Source of the DNA: a bacterium | Lineage (GTDB): Bacteria > Gemmatimonadota > Gemmatimonadetes > Gemmatimonadales > JACORV01 | Length of the DNA stretch: 36,007 bases | Direction of reading: 5' to 3' | Assembly (NCBI GenBank): GCA_021787855.1 | Contig: JAJYLI010000004.1 | Span: 1 to 36,007 of the forward strand | Shown here: positions 11,794 through 20,901 of the stretch, piece by piece | Position numbering within the stretch: position 1 is the stretch's first letter | How the letters are laid out: each line of letters begins with the position of its first letter | Position numbers and translations under genes: made by a program | Notes under the pieces: generated by a model | What the model was told of the DNA's origin: nothing | What the model saw: the letters and a program-made list of their open reading frames with translations, nothing else | The model's database searches: none

Positions 11794-13090
11794 TCCGCCG
11801 CGGCGCACGCTGCGGCGCCGGGTGAGCGTCGAGGGCGTCGGCATGCATACCGGCGCCACCACCCGCGTGACCTTCGGCGGAGCGGAGCCGGGGGGCGGGA
11901 TCGTGTTCCGCCGCACCGATCTCAAGGGCGCGCCGACGGTCCCGGCGCGGCTGACCAGCGTGAGCGGGGTGGAGCGCCGCACCACGCTGGCCGCGAACGG
12001 CGCGGAAGTGCACACCGTCGAGCACCTGCTGGCGGCGCTGGCCGCGCTGGAGGTGGACGACGCGACGGTGGAGATCACCGGCCCCGAGCCGCCGATCCTC
12101 GACGGCTCGTTCCTGCCGTACGTGGAGGCGCTGCGGAGCGCCGAGCCGGTCGAGCACGGGGGCGTGGCGCTGGAGTACACCGTCACGGAGCCGTTCTCGG
12201 TGCGCGAGGGCGACGCCACCTATCTGGTCGGGCCCGCGCCGCACCTCAGGATCGCCGCGACCATCGAGTTCCCCCACCCCCTGATCGGGCGGCAGTCGGG
12301 CTCCTACGACATCACGGCCGACGCGTTCGCGCGCGAGCTGGCGCCCGCCCGGACGTTCGGGTTCCTCCACGAGGTGGAGCAGCTGCGCCGCAAGGGCCTG
12401 ATCGTGGGGGCCTCGGCGGCCAACGCGATCGTGCTCGACGCGACCAAGGTGGTGGACAACACGCTGCGCTGGCCGGACGAGTTCGTGCGCCACAAGGCCG
12501 CCGACATCGTGGGCGACCTGGCGCTGGTGGGCGGGCGCATCCGGGCGCAGGTGGTGGCGGAGCGGCCGAGCCACCGCGGCAACGTGGCGCTGGGCCAGGC
12601 GATCCGCCGGCGGGCCGCGAGCAGCGGGCATCCGCCGCTGGACATCCGCGACATCCTGGAGATCCTGCCGCACCGCTACCCCATGCTGCTGGTGGACCGC
12701 ATCGTGGAGGTGGAGGAGGGCAAGCGGATCGTCGGGATCAAGAACGTCAGCATGGACGAGCCGTTCTTCCAGGGGCACTTCCCCGGCCACCCGGTGATGC
12801 CGGGGGTGCTGATGATCGAGGCCATGGCGCAGGTGGGCGGCGTCATGCTGATGGGGTTCGGCCAGAAGGCGGAGCCGGCGGCGGAGGGCGGGAAGCGGGG
12901 CAAGGTGGTGTACTTCATGTCGCTCGACAACGTGAAGTTCCGGCGGCCGGTGGTGCCGGGCGACCAGATCCGCTTCGAGCTGGAGCTGATCCAGCACAAG
13001 GGGCGCGGGAGCCGGATGCGGGGCGTGGGCTACGTGGACGGGCACGTGGTGGTCGAGGCCGAGATGATGGCGAGGATCGTGGACCGGTGA
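11771..13090 (+). CDS. lpxC/fabZ: Bifunctional UDP-3-O-acyl-GlcNAc deacetylase / (3R)-hydroxyacyl-ACP dehydratase (LpxC-FabZ fusion)
   Basis: LpxC motifs '[10 protein letters not shown]', '[12 protein letters not shown]', '[17 protein letters not shown]', '[10 protein letters not shown]', fused in one frame to FabZ '[14 protein letters not shown]...[23 protein letters not shown]'. Overlaps lpxD by 23 bp. Confidence 0.95.
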   Translation: MASPEATDPPRRTLRRRVSVEGVGMHTGATTRVTFGGAEPGGGIVFRRTDLKGAPTVPARLTSVSGVERRTTLAANGAEVHTVEHLLAALAALEVDDATVEITGPEPPILDGSFLPYVEALRSAEPVEHGGVALEYTVTEPFSVREGDATYLVGPAPHLRIAATIEFPHPLIGRQSGSYDITADAFARELAPARTFGFLHEVEQLRRKGLIVGASAANAIVLDATKVVDNTLRWPDEFVRHKAADIVGDLALVGGRIRAQVVAERPSHRGNVALGQAIRRRAASSGHPPLDIRDILEILPHRYPMLLVDRIVEVEEGKRIVGIKNVSMDEPFFQGHFPGHPVMPGVLMIEAMAQVGGVMLMGFGQKAEPAAEGGKRGKVVYFMSLDNVKFRRPVVPGDQIRFELELIQHKGRGSRMRGVGYVDGHVVVEAEMMARIVDR

Positions 13091-13866
13091 GCGACGCGAC
13101 CGTCCACCCCACCGCGATCGTCGCGCCGGACGCGGAGCTGGGCCGCGGCGTGGAGATCGGCCCGTTCGCCATCGTGGGGCCGCGGGTGACGGTCGGCGAC
13201 GGCGGCCACATCGCCGCGCGCGCCATCCTGGAGCAGAACGTGCGGCTGGCGCCCGGCTGTCGCGTGGGGACGGGCAGCATCCTCGGCGGGCAGCCGCAGG
13301 ACCTCAAGTACGCCGGCGAGGAGACCTGGGTGGAGGTCGGCGAGGGGACGGTGATCCGCGAGTACTGCACCATCAACCGCGGCACCAGCCAGTCCCGCGT
13401 CACCCGGCTGGGCCGGCAGTGCCTGGTGATGACGTACGTGCACATCGCGCACGACTGCCACATCGGGGACGAGGTGATCCTCACCAACGGCGTGCAGCTG
13501 GCGGGGCACGTCACCATTGACCGCTGCGCGATCGTGAGCGGGCTCACCCCGGTGCACCAGTTCGTGAAGATCGGCGCCTACGCGTTCATCGGCGGGATGT
13601 CGCGGGTCACCAAGGACGTGCCGCCCTACACCAAGGCCGTCGGGAATCCCATGAAGCTGTACGGCCTCAACGCGGTGGGGCTGCAGCGGCACGGGTTCCA
13701 GCCGGAGACGCTGGCGGAGCTGAAGAAGGCCTACCGGCTGTTCTTCCGCTCGGGGCTCAACATCAGCCAGGCGCTGGAGCGCGCGCACGCGGAGCTGGCG
13801 CCGCTGCCGGAGGTGGAGAGCTTCGTGCAGTTCATCGAGGCCAGCGCGCGCGGGGTGCTGGTGTGA
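13087..13866 (+). CDS. lpxA: Acyl-ACP--UDP-GlcNAc (or UDP-GlcNAc3N) O-acyltransferase
   Basis: Hexapeptide repeats, 'VHIAHDCHIGDEVILTNGVQLAGHV' with catalytic His, C-terminal helical domain 'RHGFQPETLAELKKAYRLFFRSG'. Confidence 0.94.
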   Translation: MSDATVHPTAIVAPDAELGRGVEIGPFAIVGPRVTVGDGGHIAARAILEQNVRLAPGCRVGTGSILGGQPQDLKYAGEETWVEVGEGTVIREYCTINRGTSQSRVTRLGRQCLVMTYVHIAHDCHIGDEVILTNGVQLAGHVTIDRCAIVSGLTPVHQFVKIGAYAFIGGMSRVTKDVPPYTKAVGNPMKLYGLNAVGLQRHGFQPETLAELKKAYRLFFRSGLNISQALERAHAELAPLPEVESFVQFIEASARGVLV

Positions 13867-14846
13867 GCGCCGCGCGGCTCCCCGTCGGCGTGGCGGGCGT
13901 GGGGAGCCTGGGCAGCCATCACGCGCGGCTGTACGCGTCGCTGCCCGACGCCCGCCTGGTGGGGGTGTACGACCCGGTGGAGGCCCGCGCCGCGGAGATC
14001 GCCACCCGCTACGGCACCCGGGCCTACCCGTCGCTGGACGCGCTGCTGGCCGACGCCGAGGCGGTCTCGGTGGTCGTGCCCACGCCGGCCCACCACGAGG
14101 TGGGGCTGGCGGCCCTGGCGCGCGGCCGGCACGTGCTGATGGAGAAGCCGATCGCGGCCACGCTGGAGGAGGCGCAGGCGCTGGTGGACGCCGCGGGGCG
14201 CGCCGGGGTGCTGCTGCAGATCGGTCACGTCGAGCGGTTCAACCGCGCCCTGCGCGCGGCCGCGCCGTACCTCGCCGAGCCGCGGTTCCTCGAGTCCGAC
14301 CGCGTGGCCCCGTTCGCGGCGCGCGGGTCGGACGTCGCGGTGATCCTCGACCTGATGATCCACGACATTGATCTCGTCCTGTCCTTGGTGAAGGAGCCGG
14401 TGGTGGATGTGCGCGCGTCCGGGATCGGGGTGGTCACGCCGAGCGTGGACATCGCCACCGCGCGGCTGGAATTCGCCTCGGGCGCCGTGGCGAACCTGAC
14501 GGCCAGCCGGCTGGCGCGGGAACGGGTGCGCAAGCTGCGGATCTTCCAGCCGTCGGGGTACTTTTCGCTCGATCTCGCCGAGGGCAAGGGGGAATACCTC
14601 CGCCTCAAGGCGGACGCGTCCGAGGCGCTGGCCGCCGGCGCGACCGACCTCGCGCGGCTGGTGGACCGGGTGGCCCTGAAGGCGCCCGAGGCGGAGCCGC
14701 TGGGGCTGGAGCTGGCCAACTTCGTGCGCGCGGCGCGCGGCCTGGAGCCGCCGGCCGTGACCGGGGCCGACGGCCTCTCGGCGCTGGCGCTCGCGTTTCG
14801 CGTGCTGGAGGCGGTCGGCCGGGTCCCGGCCCTCCGCACGGCGTGA
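13863..14846 (+). CDS. Gfo/Idh/MocA-family NAD(P)-dependent oxidoreductase
   Basis: Rossmann 'VGVAGVGSLGSHHARLYASLPDARLVGVYD', 'VLMEKPIAATLEEAQALVDAA', 'QIGHVERFNRA'; between lpxA and lpxB. Confidence 0.9.
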   Translation: MSAARLPVGVAGVGSLGSHHARLYASLPDARLVGVYDPVEARAAEIATRYGTRAYPSLDALLADAEAVSVVVPTPAHHEVGLAALARGRHVLMEKPIAATLEEAQALVDAAGRAGVLLQIGHVERFNRALRAAAPYLAEPRFLESDRVAPFAARGSDVAVILDLMIHDIDLVLSLVKEPVVDVRASGIGVVTPSVDIATARLEFASGAVANLTASRLARERVRKLRIFQPSGYFSLDLAEGKGEYLRLKADASEALAAGATDLARLVDRVALKAPEAEPLGLELANFVRAARGLEPPAVTGADGLSALALAFRVLEAVGRVPALRTA

Positions 14847-15967
14847 CCGTCTTCGTCTCCGCGGGCGAGCCCTCGGGTGACCAGCACGCGGGCGCGCTGA
14901 TCGCCGCGCTGCGGACGCTGGCGCCCGGCGTCGCGGTGGAGGGGGTCGGCGGGCAGCACCTGGCGGCGGCGGGCGCGCGGCTGATGGCGCGCATCGAGGA
15001 CCTCACCGTCATCGGGTTCGTCGAGGTGGTGCGCAAGCTGCCGGCGCACTGGCGGCTGCTGCGCTCCATCCGCCGCCGCCTGGCGGCGGGCGACGTCCGG
15101 CTGGTGATCCTGGTGGACTATCCGGGCTTTCATCTGCGGGTGGCGGAGGCGGCGCACCGCGCCGGCGTGCCGGTGCTGTACTACGTCGCGCCGCAGCTGT
15201 GGGCGTGGGGGGAGCGCCGGGTCCACCGGATGGCGCGGACGGTGACGCGGCTGGCCGTGATCCTGCCCTTCGAGGAGGCGTTTTTTTCGAGCCGCGGGGT
15301 GCCCGCGACGTTCGTCGGCCACCCGCTGGCCGACCGGCCGCCCGCGGCGCCGCGGGCCGAGCTGCGGCGGCAGCTGGGGCTGGACCCCGGGCGGCCGGTG
15401 CTGGGCCTGTTCCCGGGGAGCCGCGCCCAGGAGGTGGCCCGGCTGTGGCCGGCGTTCCTGGAGGCCGCGAGCCTCGTCCGGCGGCAGCGGCCCGAGGTCC
15501 AGGCCGTGGTGGCGGCCACCGAGGGCGCCTCGTACCCGGGCGGGAGCGGGGCGGAAGGGGCGGACGCGGTCACCATCGTGCGGGGCCGGCCGCGGGAGTG
15601 CTTCGGCGCGGCCGACGCCGCCTTGTGCAAGTCGGGGACGTCCACCCTCGAGGCGGCGATGGCCGGGACGCCGCTGGTCGTGGCCTACCGGATGAATCCG
15701 GTTTCCTACCTGCTGGCGCGCGGCCTGGTGCGGGTGCGGTGGATCGGGATGGTCAACCTGGTGGCGGGGCGGCCGGTGGCGCCCGAGCTGATTCAGGGCG
15801 CGGTGCGCGGGGAGGCGCTGGCACGCGCCGTGCTGCCGTTGCTGGAGCCCGCGAGCGCGGAGCGCCAGGCCCAGCTGGAGGGGCTGGCCGTGGTGCGGCG
15901 GCGGCTGGGCGAGCCGGGAGCCGCGATGCGCGCGGCGGAGCTGGCCCGCGCGCTGCTGGCGGCCTGA
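14843..15967 (+). CDS. lpxB: Lipid-A-disaccharide synthase
   Basis: '[21 protein letters not shown]', '[18 protein letters not shown]', 'FVGHPLAD', '[10 protein letters not shown]', '[32 protein letters not shown]'. Confidence 0.96.
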   Translation: MTVFVSAGEPSGDQHAGALIAALRTLAPGVAVEGVGGQHLAAAGARLMARIEDLTVIGFVEVVRKLPAHWRLLRSIRRRLAAGDVRLVILVDYPGFHLRVAEAAHRAGVPVLYYVAPQLWAWGERRVHRMARTVTRLAVILPFEEAFFSSRGVPATFVGHPLADRPPAAPRAELRRQLGLDPGRPVLGLFPGSRAQEVARLWPAFLEAASLVRRQRPEVQAVVAATEGASYPGGSGAEGADAVTIVRGRPRECFGAADAALCKSGTSTLEAAMAGTPLVVAYRMNPVSYLLARGLVRVRWIGMVNLVAGRPVAPELIQGAVRGEALARAVLPLLEPASAERQAQLEGLAVVRRRLGEPGAAMRAAELARALLAA

Positions 15968-15975
15968 GGCCGCCG

Positions 15976-17091
15976 GTGGACCGGGCGCGGCTGGCGCACC
16001 GGCTGTGGCACTCCACCTCGCCGGCGGCGCGCGTGGCGCGGGCGGCGCTGCTGCCGGCGGCGGCGCTGTACCGCGCGGGAGTGGCCGTGCGGAACGCCGC
16101 GTTCGATCTGGGCGTGCTGCCCGCGCGCGGGCTTCCCAGGCCGTCCCTGGGCGTCGGGAACATCGCCGTGGGCGGGGTCGGCAAGACCCCGGTGGCGGCC
16201 TACCTGGCGCGGGAATTGGCCCGCCGGGGCGCCACGCCCGGCATCCTGCTGCGAGGCTACGGGGGGAGCGGGGGCCCGGGCGAGGGCAGGCGGGGCGAGG
16301 ACGGCGACGAGGCGGAGGAACACCGGTCCGGCACGCCGGGGGCCGCGGTGGTCGCGGAACGGGATCGGCGGCGCGGCGCGGCGCGGGCGGTCGCGGCGGG
16401 GGCGGACGTGCTGGTGCTGGACGATTGCCTGCAGCACCGCGCGGTGCGGCCGGACGTGCTGCTGGCGGTGCTCGCGGCCGAGAGCGCGGCCGGTCCGCGC
16501 TGGCCGCTGCCCGCCGGCCCGTGGAGGGAGGGGCTGGGCGCCCTGGCGCGGTGCGACGGCGTGGTGGTGACGCACAAGACCGCGCCGGCGGCGGCGGCGG
16601 CCGACGCCGCCACGCGGCTGGCGGCGCGGACCCGCGCCAAGCTGGGCGTCGCGGTCGCGCTGGAGATCGGCGGGCTGGTGCCGCTCACGGGCGGCGCCCC
16701 GCTCCCCGCGCGGTGGCTCGAGGGGCGGGCCGTGACCGCGTTGAGCGGGATCGGCGAGCCCGAGCTGTTCGGCGCCCAACTCGAACGCCTGGGCGCCACG
16801 GTGCATCCCCTCGTCTTCGGGGATCACCATCGCTATACCGCGGCCGAAGCGGCCGCGATCGCGGCGCGCGCCGGGCCGGACGGCGCGGTGGTGACGACCG
16901 CGAAGGACGCGATCCGGCTGCGGCCCGTCTGGCCGCCCGGCGCTCCGCCGTGCCTGGTCGCGGAGCTGTCGGTGCGCGTGACCCACGGCCAGGACGATCT
17001 TGCGCGCCTGCTCGACCGGCTGGGCCGGGCGGCGCCCCAGGACACCCCCATCGCGGCCCACGGGCCGCTCGACCAACGGGACACGCCATGA
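15976..17091 (+). CDS. lpxK: Tetraacyldisaccharide 4'-kinase
   Basis: GTG start; '[31 protein letters not shown]', 'LLRGYGG', '[22 protein letters not shown]', C-terminal '[16 protein letters not shown]'. Confidence 0.92.
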   Translation: MDRARLAHRLWHSTSPAARVARAALLPAAALYRAGVAVRNAAFDLGVLPARGLPRPSLGVGNIAVGGVGKTPVAAYLARELARRGATPGILLRGYGGSGGPGEGRRGEDGDEAEEHRSGTPGAAVVAERDRRRGAARAVAAGADVLVLDDCLQHRAVRPDVLLAVLAAESAAGPRWPLPAGPWREGLGALARCDGVVVTHKTAPAAAAADAATRLAARTRAKLGVAVALEIGGLVPLTGGAPLPARWLEGRAVTALSGIGEPELFGAQLERLGATVHPLVFGDHHRYTAAEAAAIAARAGPDGAVVTTAKDAIRLRPVWPPGAPPCLVAELSVRVTHGQDDLARLLDRLGRAAPQDTPIAAHGPLDQRDTP

Positions 17092-18380
17092 CCGAGACGA
17101 AGCAGATCATCCACCCCGACAAGGACCGCTTCCTCGGGGACGAGAATCCCTTCGAGCAGATGATGTCGCGGTTCGACGTCGCGGCGTCGCTGCTCAAGCT
17201 CGACCCCGGGCTGTACAAGGTGCTGCGCAATCCCGAGAAGCAGGTGATCGTCTCGCTTCCCGTGATGATGGACTCCGGGGAGACGGAGGTGTTCACGGGC
17301 TATCGCGTGCTGTACAACACGTCCCGCGGGCCGGCCAAGGGCGGCATCCGCTTCGACCTGGGCGTCACGCTGGACGAGGTGCGCGCGCTGGCGGCGTGGA
17401 TGACCTGGAAGTGCGCGGTGGTGAACATCCCCTTCGGCGGCTCCAAGGGCGGCGTGATCTGCGATCCGCTGTCCATGTCCCCGGGCGAGCTGGAGCGGCT
17501 CACCCGGCGCTACACCGCCAGCCTGATCGCGATCCTGGGGCCGGATTCCGACGTGCCCGCGCCCGACGTGAACACCAACGAGCGCGTGATGGCGTGGATC
17601 ATGGATACCTACTCCATGCACAAGCGCCACACGGTGACGTCCGTGGTGACCGGCAAGCCGCTGGAGATGGGGGGCTCCGCCGGGCGGCGCGAGGCCACGG
17701 GGCGGGGGTGCATGATCATGGCGCGGGAAGCGCTGGCCCACCTCGGGCGGTCGCTCAAGGGCAGCAAGGTGGTGGTGCAGGGCTTCGGCAACGTCGGCTC
17801 GATCGCGGCGCAGCTGCTGCAGCAGGAGGGGGCGGTGGTCGTCGGCGTGAGCGACGTCTCGGGCGGGCTGTACCGCGAGGGCGGCCTGGACGTGAACGAC
17901 GTGATCGCGTGGCGCGAGGCGCACCGCTACGTCGCGGGCTACCCCAAGGCCGACCCGGTCAAGAACGAGGAGTTCCTGACGCTGCCGTGCGACGTGCTGC
18001 TGCCGGCCGCGCTGGAGAACCAGATCACCAAGCGTAACGCGGCGGACATCAAGGCGAAGGTGATCATCGAGGGCGCCAACGGTCCGACGGCCGCGGCGGC
18101 CGACGAGATCCTGGACCGGAAGGGCGTGTTCGTGGTGCCGGACATCCTGGCCAACGCGGGCGGGGTGACCGTGAGCTACTTCGAGTGGGTGCAGGATCGC
18201 GACGGCTACTTCTGGACCGAGGAAGTGGTGAACCAGCGGCTCGAAGAGATCATGGTGCGGAGCTTCAGGCACGTGCTGGAGATGTCGCAGAAGCACCAGG
18301 TCAACATGCGCATCGGGGCGTACACGCTGGCGATCCAGCGGGTGGCGGCGGTGCACAAGCTCCGCGGGATGTATGCCTAG
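17088..18380 (+). CDS. gdhA: Glu/Leu/Phe/Val-type dehydrogenase, probably glutamate dehydrogenase
   Basis: ATGA overlap with lpxK; '[53 protein letters not shown]', '[16 protein letters not shown]', 'EGANGPT'. Confidence 0.93.
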   Translation: MTETKQIIHPDKDRFLGDENPFEQMMSRFDVAASLLKLDPGLYKVLRNPEKQVIVSLPVMMDSGETEVFTGYRVLYNTSRGPAKGGIRFDLGVTLDEVRALAAWMTWKCAVVNIPFGGSKGGVICDPLSMSPGELERLTRRYTASLIAILGPDSDVPAPDVNTNERVMAWIMDTYSMHKRHTVTSVVTGKPLEMGGSAGRREATGRGCMIMAREALAHLGRSLKGSKVVVQGFGNVGSIAAQLLQQEGAVVVGVSDVSGGLYREGGLDVNDVIAWREAHRYVAGYPKADPVKNEEFLTLPCDVLLPAALENQITKRNAADIKAKVIIEGANGPTAAAADEILDRKGVFVVPDILANAGGVTVSYFEWVQDRDGYFWTEEVVNQRLEEIMVRSFRHVLEMSQKHQVNMRIGAYTLAIQRVAAVHKLRGMYA

Positions 18381-18423
18381 GAGAGTGGCGAGTTGCGAGA
18401 CGTCGTGGTGACGGCGGGGGACC

Positions 18424-18999
18424 GTGAACGCACGGGCTGATACCGAGCCGGTTCTGCTGTCGGCGCGAGCCCTTGAGGCGTTGCTGGCGCTGGCCCGCGC
18501 GACGGTCGTCGCGGCGGTGCGGGGCGAGCGGCTGCCCGCGCCCCCGGAGGGGCCGGAGCTGCGCGAGCCGCGGGCCGTGTTCGTCTCGCTGCACCGCGAG
18601 GGGGCTCTGCGGGGCTGCCTCGGCCACCTGGAGGCCGACCTGCCGGTCGCCGAGGCCGTTCGCCGGATGGCGGTGGCGGCGACGCGCGACGATCCGCGCT
18701 TCCCGCCGCTGGCGCCGGACGAGCTGGACGGGCTCGAGGTCGAGGTGTCGGTGCTGTCCCCGGCGCGGCCGGTGCGGCCGGAGGAGGTGGAGCCGGGCCG
18801 CGACGGCCTGATCGTCGAGCGGGGGCCGCGCTTCGGCGTGCTGCTGCCCCAGGTGGCCACGGAGCAGCGGTGGGACCGCGTCACCTTCCTCCGGGGTGTG
18901 TGCCGCAAGGCGGGGCTGCCCGCCGAGAGCTGGCGCGAGCCGGGCACCGTGCTGCGCGCGTTCCAGGCGCAGGTGGTGCCGGAGCGCCGGGCCGGGTGA
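18424..18999 (+). CDS. amrA: AMMECR1-domain protein (AmmeMemoRadiSam system protein A-like)
   Basis: 'AVFVSLHREGALRGCLGHLEADLPVAEAVRRMAVAATRDDPRFPPLAPDELDGLEVEVSVLS' is the AMMECR1 signature. Confidence 0.85.
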   Translation: MNARADTEPVLLSARALEALLALARATVVAAVRGERLPAPPEGPELREPRAVFVSLHREGALRGCLGHLEADLPVAEAVRRMAVAATRDDPRFPPLAPDELDGLEVEVSVLSPARPVRPEEVEPGRDGLIVERGPRFGVLLPQVATEQRWDRVTFLRGVCRKAGLPAESWREPGTVLRAFQAQVVPERRAG

Positions 19000-19015
19000 C
19001 GCGGGGGGCTTCCGC

Positions 19016-20581
19016 TTGAGCCTGCGGTTCGACGCGGCGCGGCCGGCGGCACTCGCCCCCGGAGCGCTGGAGGCCGCTCGCGCGGCGCAGCGGGGCCGTC
19101 GCTTCCCGGCGGCGGCGCGGGACGCGCTGCTGGCCGGGCCTGGCGAGGCGGCGGCGCGCGCCCGCGAGGCCCTGCTGGCCGGCGGGGTGCTGGCCGTGAC
19201 CACGGGCCAGCAGCCCGGGCTGTTCACCGGTCCCCTGTACACCATCCACAAGGCCGTGACGGCGGTCGCGCTGGCCGAAGCGCTGGCGGCGCGCTGGTCG
19301 GTGCCCGTGGTGCCGGTGTTCTGGGTGGCCGGCGACGACCACGACTTCGCCGAGATCAATCACTGCGGGGTGATGGGCGCGGACGGCGCGCTCGCGACGA
19401 TCGTGCTGCGCGAGCGGGGCGAGGACGCGCCCATGCTGCCCGCCTACCGGGAGCCGGTGGGAGCGGAGGGCGAGCGGGCGCTGGCCGCGCTGGAGGCGGC
19501 GCTGCCGCCCAGCGAGTTCCGGGCCGAGACCGTGGCGTGGCTGCGCGGCGCGTACCGGGCGGAGCGTTCGATGGCGGAGGCCCACGCCCAGGCCCTGGCC
19601 GAACTGCTGGCCCCGCTGGGCGTGGTGGTCTGCCGCGGGTGGGACGCGGAGCTGAAGCGCGCCGGCGGCGCGGTGGTGCTGGAGGCGCTGCGCGCCGCCC
19701 CCGCGCTCGACGCCGCGCTCGCGGACGAGACCGAGCGGCTGGTGGCGGCGGGCGGCCGCGCCCAGGTGAAGGTGGGGGAGGGCATGGCCCTGGCCATGGT
19801 CGAGGGCGCGCGGGGCCGCGACCGGCTGCGGATGCTGCCGGAGGGCGGCTTCGAGCTGCGCCGCTCGGCGGAGCGGTTCGCCCTGGCCGATGTGGAGCGG
19901 ATGCTGCGCACCAGCCCCGAGCGCGTGTCGGCCAACGTGCTGCTGCGGCCCGTCGTAGAGGCGCACCTTCTGCCCACGGTGGCCTACGTGGGCGGGCCGG
20001 CCGAGGTGGGCTATCTGGCGCAGGTGGGCCCCCTGTTCGCGCATCTGGCCGTGCCGCGGCCGGTGCCGGTGCCGCGGCTCTCGGGCTTCGTGGTGGAGGC
20101 CAAGGTCGAGAAGGTGCTGCAGCGCTTCGGCCTGGCGGCGTCGCAGCTCGGGGCGCTCGGCGGCGCCGACGGCGGTCTCGAGGCGGCGCTGGCGCGCGAG
20201 GCGCTGCCCGGCGACGCGGCCGAAGCGCTGGCGGCCCTGCGCGGGGCGCTGGCCGAGCGGTACGCCGCGCTCCAGGCGGCCGCCAAACGGGTGGACCCCA
20301 CGCTGGAGCGCCCGGTCGAAACCGCGCGCAACCAGGGGCTGCACGCCGTGGACGAGGTGGAGAAGCGCCTGGTGGCGGCGCTCAAGCGGGCCAACCAGGC
20401 GGCGCTGGACCAGGTGGGCCGGGCGCGGGCCAACCTGTTTCCCGGCGGAGAGCCGCAGGAACGGGCGCTGACGGTGGCCACCTACCTCGCGCGGCACGGC
20501 GCGGCGCTGCTCCCGTCCATCCGGGAAGCCGCGGGGGCCCACGCGCGCTCGCTACTTGAAGCCGCTCCGGCGGCGCCCTAG
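19016..20581 (+). CDS. bshC: Putative cysteine ligase BshC (bacillithiol biosynthesis); start uncertain, TTG 19016 proposed
   Basis: 'VLAVTTGQQPGLFTGPLYTIHKAVTAVALAEALAARWSVPVVPVFWVAGDDHDFAEINH' and C-terminal 'NLFPGGEPQERALTVATYLARHG'. Upstream ORF extension to 18896 is Arg/Cys-rich and overlaps AMMECR1, so probably not coding. Confidence 0.88.
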   Translation: MSLRFDAARPAALAPGALEAARAAQRGRRFPAAARDALLAGPGEAAARAREALLAGGVLAVTTGQQPGLFTGPLYTIHKAVTAVALAEALAARWSVPVVPVFWVAGDDHDFAEINHCGVMGADGALATIVLRERGEDAPMLPAYREPVGAEGERALAALEAALPPSEFRAETVAWLRGAYRAERSMAEAHAQALAELLAPLGVVVCRGWDAELKRAGGAVVLEALRAAPALDAALADETERLVAAGGRAQVKVGEGMALAMVEGARGRDRLRMLPEGGFELRRSAERFALADVERMLRTSPERVSANVLLRPVVEAHLLPTVAYVGGPAEVGYLAQVGPLFAHLAVPRPVPVPRLSGFVVEAKVEKVLQRFGLAASQLGALGGADGGLEAALAREALPGDAAEALAALRGALAERYAALQAAAKRVDPTLERPVETARNQGLHAVDEVEKRLVAALKRANQAALDQVGRARANLFPGGEPQERALTVATYLARHGAALLPSIREAAGAHARSLLEAAPAAP

Positions 20582-20590
20582 GTTACCCGA

Positions 20591-20899
20591 ATGGGCGTCG
20601 CGGTCATCGTCCTCATCGCTTTCGCGCTGATGATCCCTCTCACGGCCATCGTGCTGGATTCCCCGGTCGTGCGGGCCTGGGTGGAGCGGATGCACGGCGC
20701 GAGCGGCGAGGAGGTGGGCGACCTCAAGGAGCTGGCCAAGAAGGTCGGCGTCCTGGAGGCCGAGCTTGAGACGCTGACGCGCCAGCTCGTCCAGATCCAG
20801 GAGGAGCACCAGTACCTGCAGCGGCTGCTGGAGGACCCCGCGCGGCGCGGAGGGGCCGCCGCCCCCCCCCCGAAGTCCCTGCCGAAGCCCGGCGCCTAG
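20591..20899 (+). CDS. Small protein: N-terminal TM helix plus coiled coil, function unknown
   Basis: 'MGVAVIVLIAFALMIPLTAIVL' TM; 'DLKELAKKVGVLEAELETLTRQLVQIQEEHQYLQRLLED' coiled coil; fits between bshC and murJ without overlap. Confidence 0.7.
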   Translation: MGVAVIVLIAFALMIPLTAIVLDSPVVRAWVERMHGASGEEVGDLKELAKKVGVLEAELETLTRQLVQIQEEHQYLQRLLEDPARRGGAAAPPPKSLPKPGA

Positions 20900-20901
20900 G
20901 G

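Noticed and set aside
10420-12219. 599-aa ORF on the minus strand
   Set aside because: Antisense of skp/lpxD/lpxC; low-complexity shadow translation.
15199-15975. N-terminal part of the 630-aa + ORF preceding LpxK
   Set aside because: Out-of-frame translation of lpxB (Gly/Arg-rich); LpxK begins at GTG 15976.
16005-17087. N-terminal part of the 791-aa + ORF preceding Glu dehydrogenase
   Set aside because: Out-of-frame read of lpxK; the real gdhA start is ATG 17088.
18896-19015. N-terminal extension of the bshC ORF (MCAARRGCPPRAG...)
   Set aside because: Overlaps the AMMECR1 C-terminus and is Arg/Cys-rich; BshC homology begins about 'LSLRFDAARP' at 19016.
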